Shown here piece by piece: positions 23,890-32,156 of a stretch of DNA of 39,725 nucleotides. Position 1 is the stretch's first letter. Each line of letters opens with the position of its first letter. Both the position numbers and the translations under genes were made by a program. The notes beneath the pieces are model-generated. The model did no database searches. It had not been told where the DNA came from and was given only the letters and a program-made list of their open reading frames with translations. Origin of the DNA: an uncultured SAR116 cluster alpha proteobacterium (GTDB taxonomy: Bacteria; Pseudomonadota; Alphaproteobacteria; Puniceispirillales; Marisalimonadaceae); contig CACAAB010000012.1 of NCBI GenBank assembly GCA_902530325.1, positions 1 to 39,725 on the forward strand. The letters run 5' to 3'.

Positions 23890-25428
23890 TCAATTATACA
23901 TATCCCTTAATACGTTTTTAAGAACCTTACCGGAAGCATTTTTTGGAAGAGAGTCTGTAAAAATAATTTTTTTTGGTATTTTAAATTTTGCTAATTTATC
24001 CTCGCAAAAATTTACTAAATTTGTCTCAAAATTATCATCACAATCTTTAACAGGAATGACAATAGCAGCCACAACTTCACCCCATTTATTGTCTGGAGCT
24101 GCAATTACTGCCACTTCAGAAACTAAAGGATAACTTAATAAGACGTTTTCCACTTCAATAGGATATATATTTTCTCCTCCTGATATAATTACGTCTTTAA
24201 TTCGGTCTTTTATAAAAAGGTATTTGTTGTTGTCTAAAAATCCAGCATCTCCTGTATGAAACCATTCATTTATTATTACTTTATTAGTTTCTGTATCATT
24301 ATTGAAATAACCACTCATAATTTGCGGACTTTTGCATATTATTTCACCAATTTCATATCTTGGTAATTCATTTCCTTTGTCATCTATAATTTTAACTTCA
24401 GAATTAGTGAAGCATTTACCACATGACTCTAACATTTTTTTGCTTTCAGTTTCTGACAAGTTCAAAGACATAAACATACCAGTAGTTTCTGTTAATCCAT
24501 AAACATGAACAAAATCAGTATTAGGAAAAATTAATTTTGCTTTTTTTAATAAATTAACAGGCATTGGTGAAGCACCAAAAACTAGTGTTTTTAAATCATT
24601 AATAATAAGTTTATTTTTTTCAGCGACGCTGCATAACATGTGTATGACAGAAGGCACAAGTAAAGTACATGTAACAAATTTGTCAGTAATTTCATTTATA
24701 ATTTCTTCAGGATGAATGTCCACCACCAATATATTTTTACAACCTACAGCTAAGCCAAAAAACAACCAGGCACTCCCTGCAATATGAAATAGTGGCATAC
24801 AAACTAAACTAATAGAATTTTCTTTGAATGGACCTAGTTTATCTTTTCCGTGTATTATTAAAGAAATTATATTCCTATGATTAATTAAAACGCCTTTTGG
24901 ATGGCCAGTAGTTCCGGATGTATACATTTGGAAAAGTGTATCTACTGGGTTAATATTAAATTCAAGGTTATTAGTTTTATCTTTTAAAAATCCGTCGTAA
25001 TCACCATTTGCTGTAATTTTTACCTTTTTTTTTGTAAGCAATGATTTTAACTTTATTTTATTTATCTGTTCTTCAAAATCTTGACCAAAAAATATCATTT
25101 TGGCTCGTGAGTCACTTAAAATGTACTCTATTTCTTTATGTGCTAATCTGAAATTTATAGGCACCAAAACTATGTTCAACATGGAACATGCAAACATTAA
25201 TTCACAAAACGCAACATCATTTTTACAAAATAAAGCTATTCTATCATTCTTCTTTAATTTATTTTCTATTAAAGCGTTACTTAATCTTTTGACTCTCCAA
25301 TACAACTGTTCATAAGTTAACGTCAGATTTGGAGTTTCAATAGCTATTTCCTCAGGACATAAATTAAGGTTTTGCTCTAAAAAGTTGTGCGTTAATTCAA
25401 AATCAAATTTTCTTTTCATATTTTTCAT
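23890..25428 (-). CDS. Acyl-CoA synthetase (AMP-forming, ANL superfamily)
   Basis: A 512-residue ligase that activates a carboxylic acid to its acyl-CoA through an acyl-AMP. The phosphate loop is TSGTTGHPKG (170-179). It is followed by the 'YGLTETTG' motif, 'WFHTGDAG', the hinge 'IKDRIKDVIISGGENIYPIE' and the C-terminal catalytic lysine K501 in 'PKNASGKVLK'. The length and motif spacing resemble medium- to long-chain fatty acid or malonyl-type synthetases. It lies directly upstream of the unknown propeller protein. It is divergent from the TauD dioxygenase gene at 25668 across a 239-base gap. Which acid it activates cannot be deduced, and no membrane segment is seen. Confidence 0.92.
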   Translation of the reverse strand: MKNMKRKFDFELTHNFLEQNLNLCPEEIAIETPNLTLTYEQLYWRVKRLSNALIENKLKKNDRIALFCKNDVAFCELMFACSMLNIVLVPINFRLAHKEIEYILSDSRAKMIFFGQDFEEQINKIKLKSLLTKKKVKITANGDYDGFLKDKTNNLEFNINPVDTLFQMYTSGTTGHPKGVLINHRNIISLIIHGKDKLGPFKENSISLVCMPLFHIAGSAWLFFGLAVGCKNILVVDIHPEEIINEITDKFVTCTLLVPSVIHMLCSVAEKNKLIINDLKTLVFGASPMPVNLLKKAKLIFPNTDFVHVYGLTETTGMFMSLNLSETESKKMLESCGKCFTNSEVKIIDDKGNELPRYEIGEIICKSPQIMSGYFNNDTETNKVIINEWFHTGDAGFLDNNKYLFIKDRIKDVIISGGENIYPIEVENVLLSYPLVSEVAVIAAPDNKWGEVVAAIVIPVKDCDDNFETNLVNFCEDKLAKFKIPKKIIFTDSLPKNASGKVLKNVLRDMYN

Positions 25429-25642
25429 AAATTAACATTATTGATTTTTTGTTAAAATTAAAATTAATTCTGTCAAAGTTTATTATTTTTTTTCTACGAC
25501 CAAAGTGAGATTGATTTTGATAATTTAATATTTCAATTGTAATAATATCACCTTTTTTTAAATGCCTATGTAATTTAAATTAAACAAATTTTTTTGTTAA
25601 TTATTGATTTATTAATTTTTTTTTGGAAAAATTAAAGTTAGT

Positions 25643-25648
25643 TATAAT
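25643..25648 (+). promoter_or_regulatory. Possible -10 element of the dioxygenase / Liv operon
   Basis: A perfect TATAAT lies 20 bases before the TauD start at 25668, inside the 239-base divergent gap (25429-25667). No good -35 is present at 17 bases. An AAGGG ribosome-binding site (25653-25657) is between it and the ATG. The rest of the gap is T-rich, with nothing else I can assign. Confidence 0.35.
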
Positions 25649-25667
25649 AATTAAGGGATAACTAAAT

Positions 25668-26534
25668 ATGATTATAAATAAAACCTCAAGTTCGTGTGGT
25701 GCTATTATAACTGATATTAATTTAGAAGAAGGTTTTTCAAACCAAGAAATGACTACTCTTTTAAATTCAATTTATGAACACAAATGTCTTGTAATTAAAA
25801 ATCAAGACTTTTCTCATAAGGGATATAAGAGATTCGGATCCGAATGGGGTACTTTAATTAAACATATGCTAGAGTATTTAAGAGCACCCTCATTTCCAGA
25901 ACTAATGGTTATAGGTAACACAGAAAAAAAGGACAAAGATGATGCAATTAGAAACGGTGCAGCAGTTTGGCATAGTGATGGTACATACATAGAAGATTCT
26001 ACAACTATCACCATGCTTCACGCCAAAGAAGTTCCAGTAGATGGAGGCGAAACTTTGATAGCAGATTTAGCGAGTGCTTATGAAGATTTAGACACTAAAT
26101 TAAAAAAAGAGATAGAAAATTTAAGAGCTCTTCATTTTTATGGGAAAGCTGAATTTGATAAAGATGAACACGTTCCTGCACCAATTAGAACAAAAAAACA
26201 AAAAGAAGCTAATCCGATTTGTGAAAAACCTTTAGTAATGAAACATCCTTATTCTGGAAAAAAATCTTTATATGGAATCACGCATTCACCTTTTAAAATT
26301 ATAGGGAAATCAGAGGCTGAAACAAAAGAAATACTTAAAAAATTAAAGGATTTCGCAACACAAGATAAATATATTTACAGCCATAAATATGAAGTAGGAG
26401 ATGTATTGTTGTTTGACAACTTTACTACTATGCATAGAGCAAAATCAAATATTGATGTTGTGAATAAAAAAAGAACAAACTCAAGACTACTTTGGAGATT
26501 AAGCTGTAAAGGAAAGCCTAGATTACTAAACTAA
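25668..26534 (+). CDS. TauD/TfdA-family dioxygenase upstream of the Liv-type transporter
   Basis: A 288-residue Fe(II)/2-oxoglutarate dioxygenase. Iron ligands are H102-S-D104 ('VWHSDGTY') and H256 ('TTMHRAKSN'); candidate 2-oxoglutarate arginines are R273 and R277 in 'SRLLWRLS'. The N terminus lacks the usual 'G-A-E-I-x-G-x-D' and reads 'CGAIITDINLEEG', and the DNR before the distal His is DNF, so it is a distinct branch from the two cluster TauD proteins. A block 'HVPAPIRTKKQKEANPICEKPL' (about 166-190) is a TfdA-like insert. It precedes the amino-acid transporter genes on the same strand with a 108-base gap. It might process the compound that transporter imports, which is inference from position only. 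Confidence 0.88.
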   Translation: MIINKTSSSCGAIITDINLEEGFSNQEMTTLLNSIYEHKCLVIKNQDFSHKGYKRFGSEWGTLIKHMLEYLRAPSFPELMVIGNTEKKDKDDAIRNGAAVWHSDGTYIEDSTTITMLHAKEVPVDGGETLIADLASAYEDLDTKLKKEIENLRALHFYGKAEFDKDEHVPAPIRTKKQKEANPICEKPLVMKHPYSGKKSLYGITHSPFKIIGKSEAETKEILKKLKDFATQDKYIYSHKYEVGDVLLFDNFTTMHRAKSNIDVVNKKRTNSRLLWRLSCKGKPRLLN

Positions 26535-26553
26535 TAGTATCGATTTTAAAATA

Positions 26554-26589
26554 TAATTTGACATTTCATAATTAAATATCGTCAAATTA
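26554..26589. repeat. 9-bp inverted repeat upstream of the binding-protein gene
   Basis: TAATTTGAC (26554-26562) is exactly inverted as GTCAAATTA (26581-26589) with an 18-base spacer, in the 108-base gap between the TauD gene and the transporter's binding-protein gene (ATG 26643). Arms on two helical turns suggest a dimeric regulator site. Alternatively the element is an RNA hairpin that separates the two genes. There is no T-run after it, so a classical terminator is unlikely. Confidence 0.4.
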
Positions 26590-26642
26590 AATTTAATTAA
26601 CTAGTGAAAGAATTTAATTATTACTTAAATGGGAGGAAAGAA

Positions 26643-27944
26643 ATGAACTTTTTAAAATTTTTTAAGATTTTATTAACTTCAGCTATTTTTATGATTTTTT
26701 CCTTTGTAGCTAGCGCTGACAAGGAAATAAAAATAGGGGTTATATTTGATTATACTGGCCCTTTAGCTGGTGGTGGATCAGATCTTCAAGCTCTTGGAGT
26801 TAAGATTGTTATAGACCATTTTAATAAAAAAGGTGGTGTAGAGGGCTACAAAATCAATGCTGTATATGCTGATGCACAATCGAAACCTGAAGTAGCTATT
26901 AATGAAGCTACAAGACTTGTTGAACAAGAAAAAGTTGACATGTTATTAGGATTTTACTCAAGTGCTCAATGTGTGCCTGTATCAGCTAAATTGAATGCAA
27001 TGAAAAAATTCATGTGGATAACAACATGTATTTCACCAGCAGTTTTAAAAGATAGAAACCTTAAATATGTATTTAGACCTCAAGTCCATGGAGGAAAATA
27101 TGGAGAATACTCTGTAGACTTTTTAAAAGGTACATCTAAAGAAAAATTGGGAATTGATCCTAAAAAACTTAAGGTTGCTATTATCCATGAGGATGGGCCA
27201 TACGGATCAGGCGTTGCAGGAGGAAACGAGTCTCAAGCAAAAAAACATGGTATGAATATAGTTTTAAAAGAAGGTTATTCTTCTACTGCACCAGACTTGT
27301 CCTCTCTTGTGACTAAACTTAAAAGAAAAAGACCAGATGTTATTTTGCACACTGGATATAATCCAGATATCACCTTATTTCTTAGACAAGCCAAAGAACA
27401 GGGTTTAAAGTTTAAAGCATTAATTGGTCATGGAGCAGGTTACGGAGTTGCAGATAAGCTTTTTGATGCAATTGGAAGTGACGCAAATTACATTTACAAT
27501 GTTGATCCAGTATCTATATGGCTTTTAAACCCTAAATCAATCGCTCCAGGATTACCTGAGATAACAAAATTAGTTGGTGAAGAATACATGAAAGCAAAAC
27601 CAGATACTAAGTCTAAATCTGCACATGTTGGAATGGGAGCTTCTAACTCATATGTCTTCTTTAGTGATGTTTTACCTAGAGCTATTAAGAAGTATGGAGG
27701 AATAGATACCGAATCACTTAGAAAAGCTGCTCTGGATACAAATATTCCTGCTGGTGGTACTTTACTTGGATATGGTGTGAAATTTCCAAAAGACGGATCA
27801 AGCAACATGATGGGTCAAAACCAGTTGGCAGCACCAGTTGTAATGCAATATATAGACAGGGAAATCAAAATTTCTTGGCCAAAAAATTTACAAACTGCAG
27901 ATCCAGTACTGCCCCTACCAAAATCATCTCCTTATGCGAAATAA
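26643..27944 (+). CDS. livK: Periplasmic substrate-binding protein of the branched-chain amino-acid ABC transporter
   Basis: A 433-residue Leu/Ile/Val-type binding protein (COG0683-like). The signal peptide covers residues 1-25 ('FVASA' before 'DKEIKIGVIFDYTGPLAGGG'), and the mature protein begins with the classic binding-protein strand. Two lobes follow, the first ending around 'EKVDMLLGFYSS' and the second including 'KLKVAIIHEDGPYG'. The ATG is chosen over an upstream GTG (26604) because a strong GGAGG-AAAG sequence sits immediately before it (26630s) and the signal peptide then starts at residue 1. It is the first gene of the transporter run. Such proteins are used for branched-chain amino acids but also for amides, urea and aromatic compounds, so the ligand is open. 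Confidence 0.9.
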   Translation: MNFLKFFKILLTSAIFMIFSFVASADKEIKIGVIFDYTGPLAGGGSDLQALGVKIVIDHFNKKGGVEGYKINAVYADAQSKPEVAINEATRLVEQEKVDMLLGFYSSAQCVPVSAKLNAMKKFMWITTCISPAVLKDRNLKYVFRPQVHGGKYGEYSVDFLKGTSKEKLGIDPKKLKVAIIHEDGPYGSGVAGGNESQAKKHGMNIVLKEGYSSTAPDLSSLVTKLKRKRPDVILHTGYNPDITLFLRQAKEQGLKFKALIGHGAGYGVADKLFDAIGSDANYIYNVDPVSIWLLNPKSIAPGLPEITKLVGEEYMKAKPDTKSKSAHVGMGASNSYVFFSDVLPRAIKKYGGIDTESLRKAALDTNIPAGGTLLGYGVKFPKDGSSNMMGQNQLAAPVVMQYIDREIKISWPKNLQTADPVLPLPKSSPYAK

Positions 27945-27971
27945 TTTTTAGAATTTTAAAGGAGAAAAACA

Positions 27972-28721
27972 ATGCTAACAGTTAAAAATTTAACAAAAGT
28001 TTTTGGAGGATTTACAGCTGTTAGCTCTGTTGACTTTTCAGTCGAAAAAGGAGAAATATTGGGATTAATAGGACCAAATGGTTCTGGGAAAAGTACAATA
28101 TTCAATATGCTTTCGGGTGTTCACTTTCCCACAACAGGTTCTATTAATTTTAATAATAAAGAATTGTCAGGTTTATATCCCCATGTTATATGTAATTTGG
28201 GAATTGGTAGAACATTTCAAATACCTAGACCTTTTAAAAGATTATCTATACTAGAAAATGCAGCTTTAGCTGGTTATTTTGGAAGTAATAAACAAATAAG
28301 TAAATCAGAAGCTTGGTCTAATGCTGAAGAAGCTCTGTCTTTAGTAGGATTAAGTTCAGTTGCAAATGAAGAAATAGCAACACTTGGAGCAGCTGGTTTA
28401 AAAAAACTAGAATTAGGAAAAGCGTTAGCAACAAGACCTAGTCTACTGTTAGCTGATGAAAGCTTAGGTGGACTTGATCATTCAGAAATGGATCAAGCTG
28501 CTCAAATGCTTAAAAATATAAGAGATGAATTAGACATCACAATTATTTGGGTAGAACACATAATGGGTGTTCTAATGAAAGTTGTTGACAGAGTTATGGT
28601 TTTAGACAGTGGAAAAAAAATTGCAGAAGGCTCACCACTTGAGGTTACAAAAGATAAAAAAGTTATTGAAGTATATTTAGGTTCAGATGCTGAAGAAAGT
28701 TCTGAAGCTGCTAAAAGATAA
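27972..28721 (+). CDS. livG: Branched-chain amino-acid ABC transporter ATP-binding protein, LivG type
   Basis: A 249-residue ATPase. Walker A is GPNGSGKST (34-42), 'IGRTFQIPRPF' carries the Q-loop (Q83), and Walker B is LLLADE (158-163). The signature motif, normally LSxGQ, reads L-G-A-A-G (138-142, 'ATLGAAGLKKLELGKALA') and the residue after Walker B is Ser, not Pro. Related LivG proteins with alanine-rich signatures are known, so this may be a lineage feature rather than damage. The partner LivF has an intact signature, so at least one functional ATP site per dimer is expected. RBS GGAG 8 bases upstream. Confidence 0.9.
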   Translation: MLTVKNLTKVFGGFTAVSSVDFSVEKGEILGLIGPNGSGKSTIFNMLSGVHFPTTGSINFNNKELSGLYPHVICNLGIGRTFQIPRPFKRLSILENAALAGYFGSNKQISKSEAWSNAEEALSLVGLSSVANEEIATLGAAGLKKLELGKALATRPSLLLADESLGGLDHSEMDQAAQMLKNIRDELDITIIWVEHIMGVLMKVVDRVMVLDSGKKIAEGSPLEVTKDKKVIEVYLGSDAEESSEAAKR

Positions 28722-28735
28722 AGGATCTTTGTGTC

Positions 28736-29440
28736 ATGTTAAATGTTTCAGGTTTAAATGCTGGATATGGATCATTTCAAGCTTTGTTTAATATTAGCAT
28801 TAAAGTTAATGCTGGAGAGGCTGTAGCAGTTATTGGCCCCAATGGTGCAGGAAAAACAACATTAATGAGGGCTATTTCAGGTCTAATGCCTGTGAAAAGT
28901 GGTAATATTGATATGGAGGGTACTGAAGTAACCAAAACCCCACCTCATGATATAGTAAAATTAGGTATTGCGCACGTTCCAGAACATAGAAGATTGTTTC
29001 CAAGAATGTCAGTAGAAGATAACTTAAGAATGGGTTCCTATGCTCCTCAATTTAGGGCTAATTTTAATAAAAGACTTGAATTTGTTTATTCATTATTTCC
29101 AAGAATGCAAGAAAGAAGAAATCAATTAGCTGGGACAATGTCAGGTGGTGAACAACAAATGTGTGCAATTGGTCGAGCCTTAATGTCTGACCCAAAAATT
29201 CTTCTCATGGATGAACCATCCGCGGGTTTAGCTCCTGTTATTGTACAACAAGTTTTTGATTTAATAAAAAAAATAAAGAATGAAGGACTTACAGTGCTTA
29301 TAGTTGAACAAAATGTTAAACAAGTTCTTAAAGTGGTAGATAGAGCCTATATAATTGAAGCAGGATCTCTAAAAATGGGTGGAACCTCTTCAGAGTTACT
29401 TGGAAGTTCTGAAGTTCAAAAAGCATATTTGGGAATGTGA
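28736..29440 (+). CDS. livF: Branched-chain amino-acid ABC transporter ATP-binding protein, LivF type
   Basis: A 234-residue ATPase, partner of the LivG-type subunit 14 bases upstream. Walker A is GPNGAGKTT (34-42), the signature 'TMSGGEQQMCAIGRAL' (134-149) is canonical, and Walker B ILLMDE (155-160) is followed by 'PSAGLAP', the LivF hallmark. 'VPEHRRLFPRMSVEDNLRMG' is also a family marker. The preceding AAGGA gives a normal ribosome-binding site. Length fits LivF (about 237). It supplies the second nucleotide-binding domain on the cytoplasmic face of the LivH/LivM permease pair. Confidence 0.94.
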   Translation: MLNVSGLNAGYGSFQALFNISIKVNAGEAVAVIGPNGAGKTTLMRAISGLMPVKSGNIDMEGTEVTKTPPHDIVKLGIAHVPEHRRLFPRMSVEDNLRMGSYAPQFRANFNKRLEFVYSLFPRMQERRNQLAGTMSGGEQQMCAIGRALMSDPKILLMDEPSAGLAPVIVQQVFDLIKKIKNEGLTVLIVEQNVKQVLKVVDRAYIIEAGSLKMGGTSSELLGSSEVQKAYLGM

Positions 29441-29447
29441 GGTAAAA

Positions 29448-30335
29448 ATGGCTGAATTTTTAGATTCATTATTTAGTATATTTTTCATAGAAACACTTAT
29501 GAATGGGCTATTATTAGGTGGTATACTCGCATTATTGTCAGTTGGTTTGAATTTAATATTTGGCGTTATAGACGTTGTTTGGATTTGTTATGCTGAAATA
29601 ATTATGGTTGGTATGTACCTTATATTTTATTTAAACAATGATCTGGGGATTCACATAATACCTTCTATGATAGCAGGTATTTTATTTTCTGGTTTGGTAG
29701 GATGGCTGACACATAAACTAGTAATAGCAAAATTAATTGATGCCGCTCCAATTAATCAGCTCATTGCCACTGGTGGTTTACTTTTCTTTTTTCAAGGTGC
29801 AGCGATGATCGTTTTTGGTATCGAATTTAGAAATATGGGCGTAAGCTTAGGAAGTTTAGCTGTAAATGAAGATATTTATCTTTCATGGACTAGGCTAATC
29901 TCTTTTGCAATATCAGGTTTAATAGTTGTTGCTTTATATTTATTTCTATCAAGGAGTTATTTGGGAGCAGCTATAAGAGCAATAAGCCAGGATAAAGAAA
30001 TAATGAGCTTGATGGGGGTAGACACAAAAAAGCTATATCTACTAACTTCAGCTATTGGCGGGGCATTAGCAGGCCTTGGTGGTTGTCTATTAGTTTTACA
30101 ATATGATGTACATCCTTTTATAGGCCTAAGTTTTGGACCTATAACCTTTATTATTTGCGTTATGGGTGGCCTTGGAAATATGGTGGGGGGATTTATAGCT
30201 GCATTTATTTTTAGTGAATTAATAACTATAGGTGGCTATTTTGCCGAAATTGAATGGGGATATGTACTAGCATTTGTTTTTTTCATAATTATGATGTTTG
30301 TAAGACCTGAGGGTCTGTTTGCGAGGAAGTCATGA
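29448..30335 (+). CDS. livH: Branched-chain amino-acid ABC transporter permease, LivH type
   Basis: A 295-residue inner-membrane permease with about eight hydrophobic helices. The N-terminal 'NGLLLGGILALLSVGLNLIFGVID' is the LivH opening, 'AIRAISQDKEIMSLMGVD' is the cytoplasmic coupling segment that contacts the ATPases, and 'GPITFIICVMGGLGNMVGG' is the late conserved loop. Length is typical of LivH (about 300). The ATG at 29448, 7 bases after the LivF stop and with a GAGGT ribosome-binding site, is preferred over an earlier in-frame ATG inside livF. It pairs with the LivM-type permease, whose start overlaps its stop by 4 bases. Confidence 0.93.
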   Translation: MAEFLDSLFSIFFIETLMNGLLLGGILALLSVGLNLIFGVIDVVWICYAEIIMVGMYLIFYLNNDLGIHIIPSMIAGILFSGLVGWLTHKLVIAKLIDAAPINQLIATGGLLFFFQGAAMIVFGIEFRNMGVSLGSLAVNEDIYLSWTRLISFAISGLIVVALYLFLSRSYLGAAIRAISQDKEIMSLMGVDTKKLYLLTSAIGGALAGLGGCLLVLQYDVHPFIGLSFGPITFIICVMGGLGNMVGGFIAAFIFSELITIGGYFAEIEWGYVLAFVFFIIMMFVRPEGLFARKS

Positions 30336-31363
30336 ATAATAAAAATTTTATTGGTTTTTTAGCTGTATTTTTATGTCTTTTGCCATTGATTGGGGTTAAG
30401 GGTTATCCTTTACATATCGTGATTACTATATTGATATGGTCATTTGCATATACTGGTTGGTCTATAATGGGAAGGTTTGGACTAGTTTCATTAGGACATG
30501 GTGCATTTATGGCAATGGGTGGTTATATAACTGCTTTATTGTGGAATTATTTTGGAATGTCTCCTTGGTTAGGTATTCCAATTGCTTTAACTATTACAGG
30601 GATTTTGGCATTAATTGTAGCCTATCCATGTTTTAAATTTAGAATAGTAGGTCATTATTTTGCACTTGTAACATTAGCGCTTTCAGAAGTTGTAAGACAA
30701 GTAATTATTGCAACTAGAGATTATACTGGGGGATCCCTTGGATACACACCTGAACCTCATGGGGAAGGATGGTCTATTTACGCAATTCAGTTTCCTGATG
30801 ACAGAATGGTTTTTTTGTATATAGCTGTATTTACATGGCTAGTAGGCATAATTATTTGGAAGATAATTGATGGTTCTATGTCTAGATATGCTTTAGAGGC
30901 AATCTCCGAGGATGAGGATGCATCTTCCGCTATAGGTGTCAAAGTTACTAAAGAAAAACTTAAAATTACAATTTTAAGCGCTGTTATGACTGCATTTGCT
31001 GGTGCTCTTTATTGCCAATATCAAATGTTTATCTCACCAGATACTATTGGTGGCGTAGGTATTTCTCTTCAAATCGTTTTTGCAGTGGTTGTTGGAGGTA
31101 TTTATAGTGCTTTGGGTCCTACTGTTGGTGCGATTATTACTTTATTTCTTGCAGAAATACTAAGAATTTCTATAGGTACCGCAACAGTAAATTTAACTGA
31201 AAACCTAACGATTAATGCAGCAGGTTTCCCATTGTTTATATATGGAATAATGTTAATAGGATTTATTATCTTTTTGCCTAAAGGAATTGTTGGTGGCTTA
31301 TCCGATTTTATAAGCAAAAAAGGAGAAACATCACTTAATGCCAAATCATCAAATGCAAAATGA
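30332..31363 (+). CDS. livM: Branched-chain amino-acid ABC transporter permease, LivM type
   Basis: A 343-residue membrane protein with about ten helices, the second permease of the complex. 'FGLVSLGHGAFMAMGGYITALL' (about 49-70) and 'YALEAISEDEDASSAIGVKVTKEKL' (coupling helix) are diagnostic of LivM; 'GGIYSALGPTVGAIITLFL' is the last conserved loop. Its start overlaps the LivH stop as ATGA (30332-30335), and its own stop overlaps the start of the aspartate-dehydrogenase-like gene in the same way, so all three are probably translationally coupled. Confidence 0.93.
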   Translation: MNNKNFIGFLAVFLCLLPLIGVKGYPLHIVITILIWSFAYTGWSIMGRFGLVSLGHGAFMAMGGYITALLWNYFGMSPWLGIPIALTITGILALIVAYPCFKFRIVGHYFALVTLALSEVVRQVIIATRDYTGGSLGYTPEPHGEGWSIYAIQFPDDRMVFLYIAVFTWLVGIIIWKIIDGSMSRYALEAISEDEDASSAIGVKVTKEKLKITILSAVMTAFAGALYCQYQMFISPDTIGGVGISLQIVFAVVVGGIYSALGPTVGAIITLFLAEILRISIGTATVNLTENLTINAAGFPLFIYGIMLIGFIIFLPKGIVGGLSDFISKKGETSLNAKSSNAK

Positions 31364-32154
31364 ATATAGGCATTCTAGGATTTGGAGCAATAAATCAGAA
31401 GGTGTTTCAATATTTTTCACCGATAGGAACAAATATTAGATTTAGCAAAATTCTTGTTAGAGATGCTAAGAAATATGCAAATTTTAATAATGACCTAATT
31501 ACGGATGATCCAGATATTTTTTTTGAAGAATGCTTTGATTATGTTTTAGAAGGTGCTGGACATGAGGCACTGTTTTCTTACGGACCAAGGGTTCTAAAAA
31601 ATCAATCAAACCTTTTGATTACATCAACTGGAGCACTTACAGATGATGTTTTTTTTGAAAAATTAATTTCTCTTAGCAAAAAGCATAAAAGTATAATAAT
31701 GATTCCATCTGCAGGTATAGGAGCATTAGATATTTTAACTGCATCATCTTATGGAAAACTTGATGAAGTTAATATAACTGTTAGAAAAAATACGGCGGCT
31801 TGGTTTGGGACAATTGCAGAACATGAGTTTGATTTAAAAACTTATAATGACAACCTAATATTGTTTTCAGGCACTGTTAGAGAAGGGGCAAAACTTTATC
31901 CTCAAAATGTTAATATTTCTGCCACAGTTGCTTTGTCAGGCTTAGGTTTAGATAAAACAAATTTAAAAATTATATCCGATTCTTCAATTGACACACACAT
32001 AATATCAGTAAATGCTAAAGGTGATTTTGGAGAATTTAATTTTGAAGAAAATGTAATACCATATGAAGAAAATCAAAAAACTGGTAAGATAGTATCACTT
32101 GCAATCATCAAGAGCATCCAAAATCTAAATGCGAATTTAGTTATAGGCACATAG
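31360..32154 (+). CDS. nadX: Aspartate dehydrogenase-like NAD(P)-dependent enzyme
   Basis: A 264-residue enzyme of the L-aspartate dehydrogenase family (two domains, DUF108 at the C terminus), which oxidises aspartate to iminoaspartate or runs in reverse. The cofactor fold begins 'MNIGILGFGAINQKV' (G7, G9 in a G-x-G-A-I pattern). Family markers are 'STGALTD' (89-95), 'PSAGIGALDIL' (116-126), 'VRKNTAAW' (141-148), 'NVNISATVALSGLGLD' (183-198) and H213 in 'DTHIISV', which is probably the catalytic His. It overlaps the LivM stop by 4 bases (ATGA). Coupling of this enzyme to a transporter suggests it acts on the imported amino acid rather than in NAD synthesis, but that is inference. The substrate may differ from aspartate. 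Confidence 0.8.
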   Translation: MNIGILGFGAINQKVFQYFSPIGTNIRFSKILVRDAKKYANFNNDLITDDPDIFFEECFDYVLEGAGHEALFSYGPRVLKNQSNLLITSTGALTDDVFFEKLISLSKKHKSIIMIPSAGIGALDILTASSYGKLDEVNITVRKNTAAWFGTIAEHEFDLKTYNDNLILFSGTVREGAKLYPQNVNISATVALSGLGLDKTNLKIISDSSIDTHIISVNAKGDFGEFNFEENVIPYEENQKTGKIVSLAIIKSIQNLNANLVIGT

Positions 32155-32156
32155 TT

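Noticed and set aside
29379..29447. Upstream in-frame ATG for the LivH-type permease, inside livF.
   Set aside because: It would overlap livF by over 60 bases and lacks a ribosome-binding site; the ATG at 29448 has GAGGT upstream.
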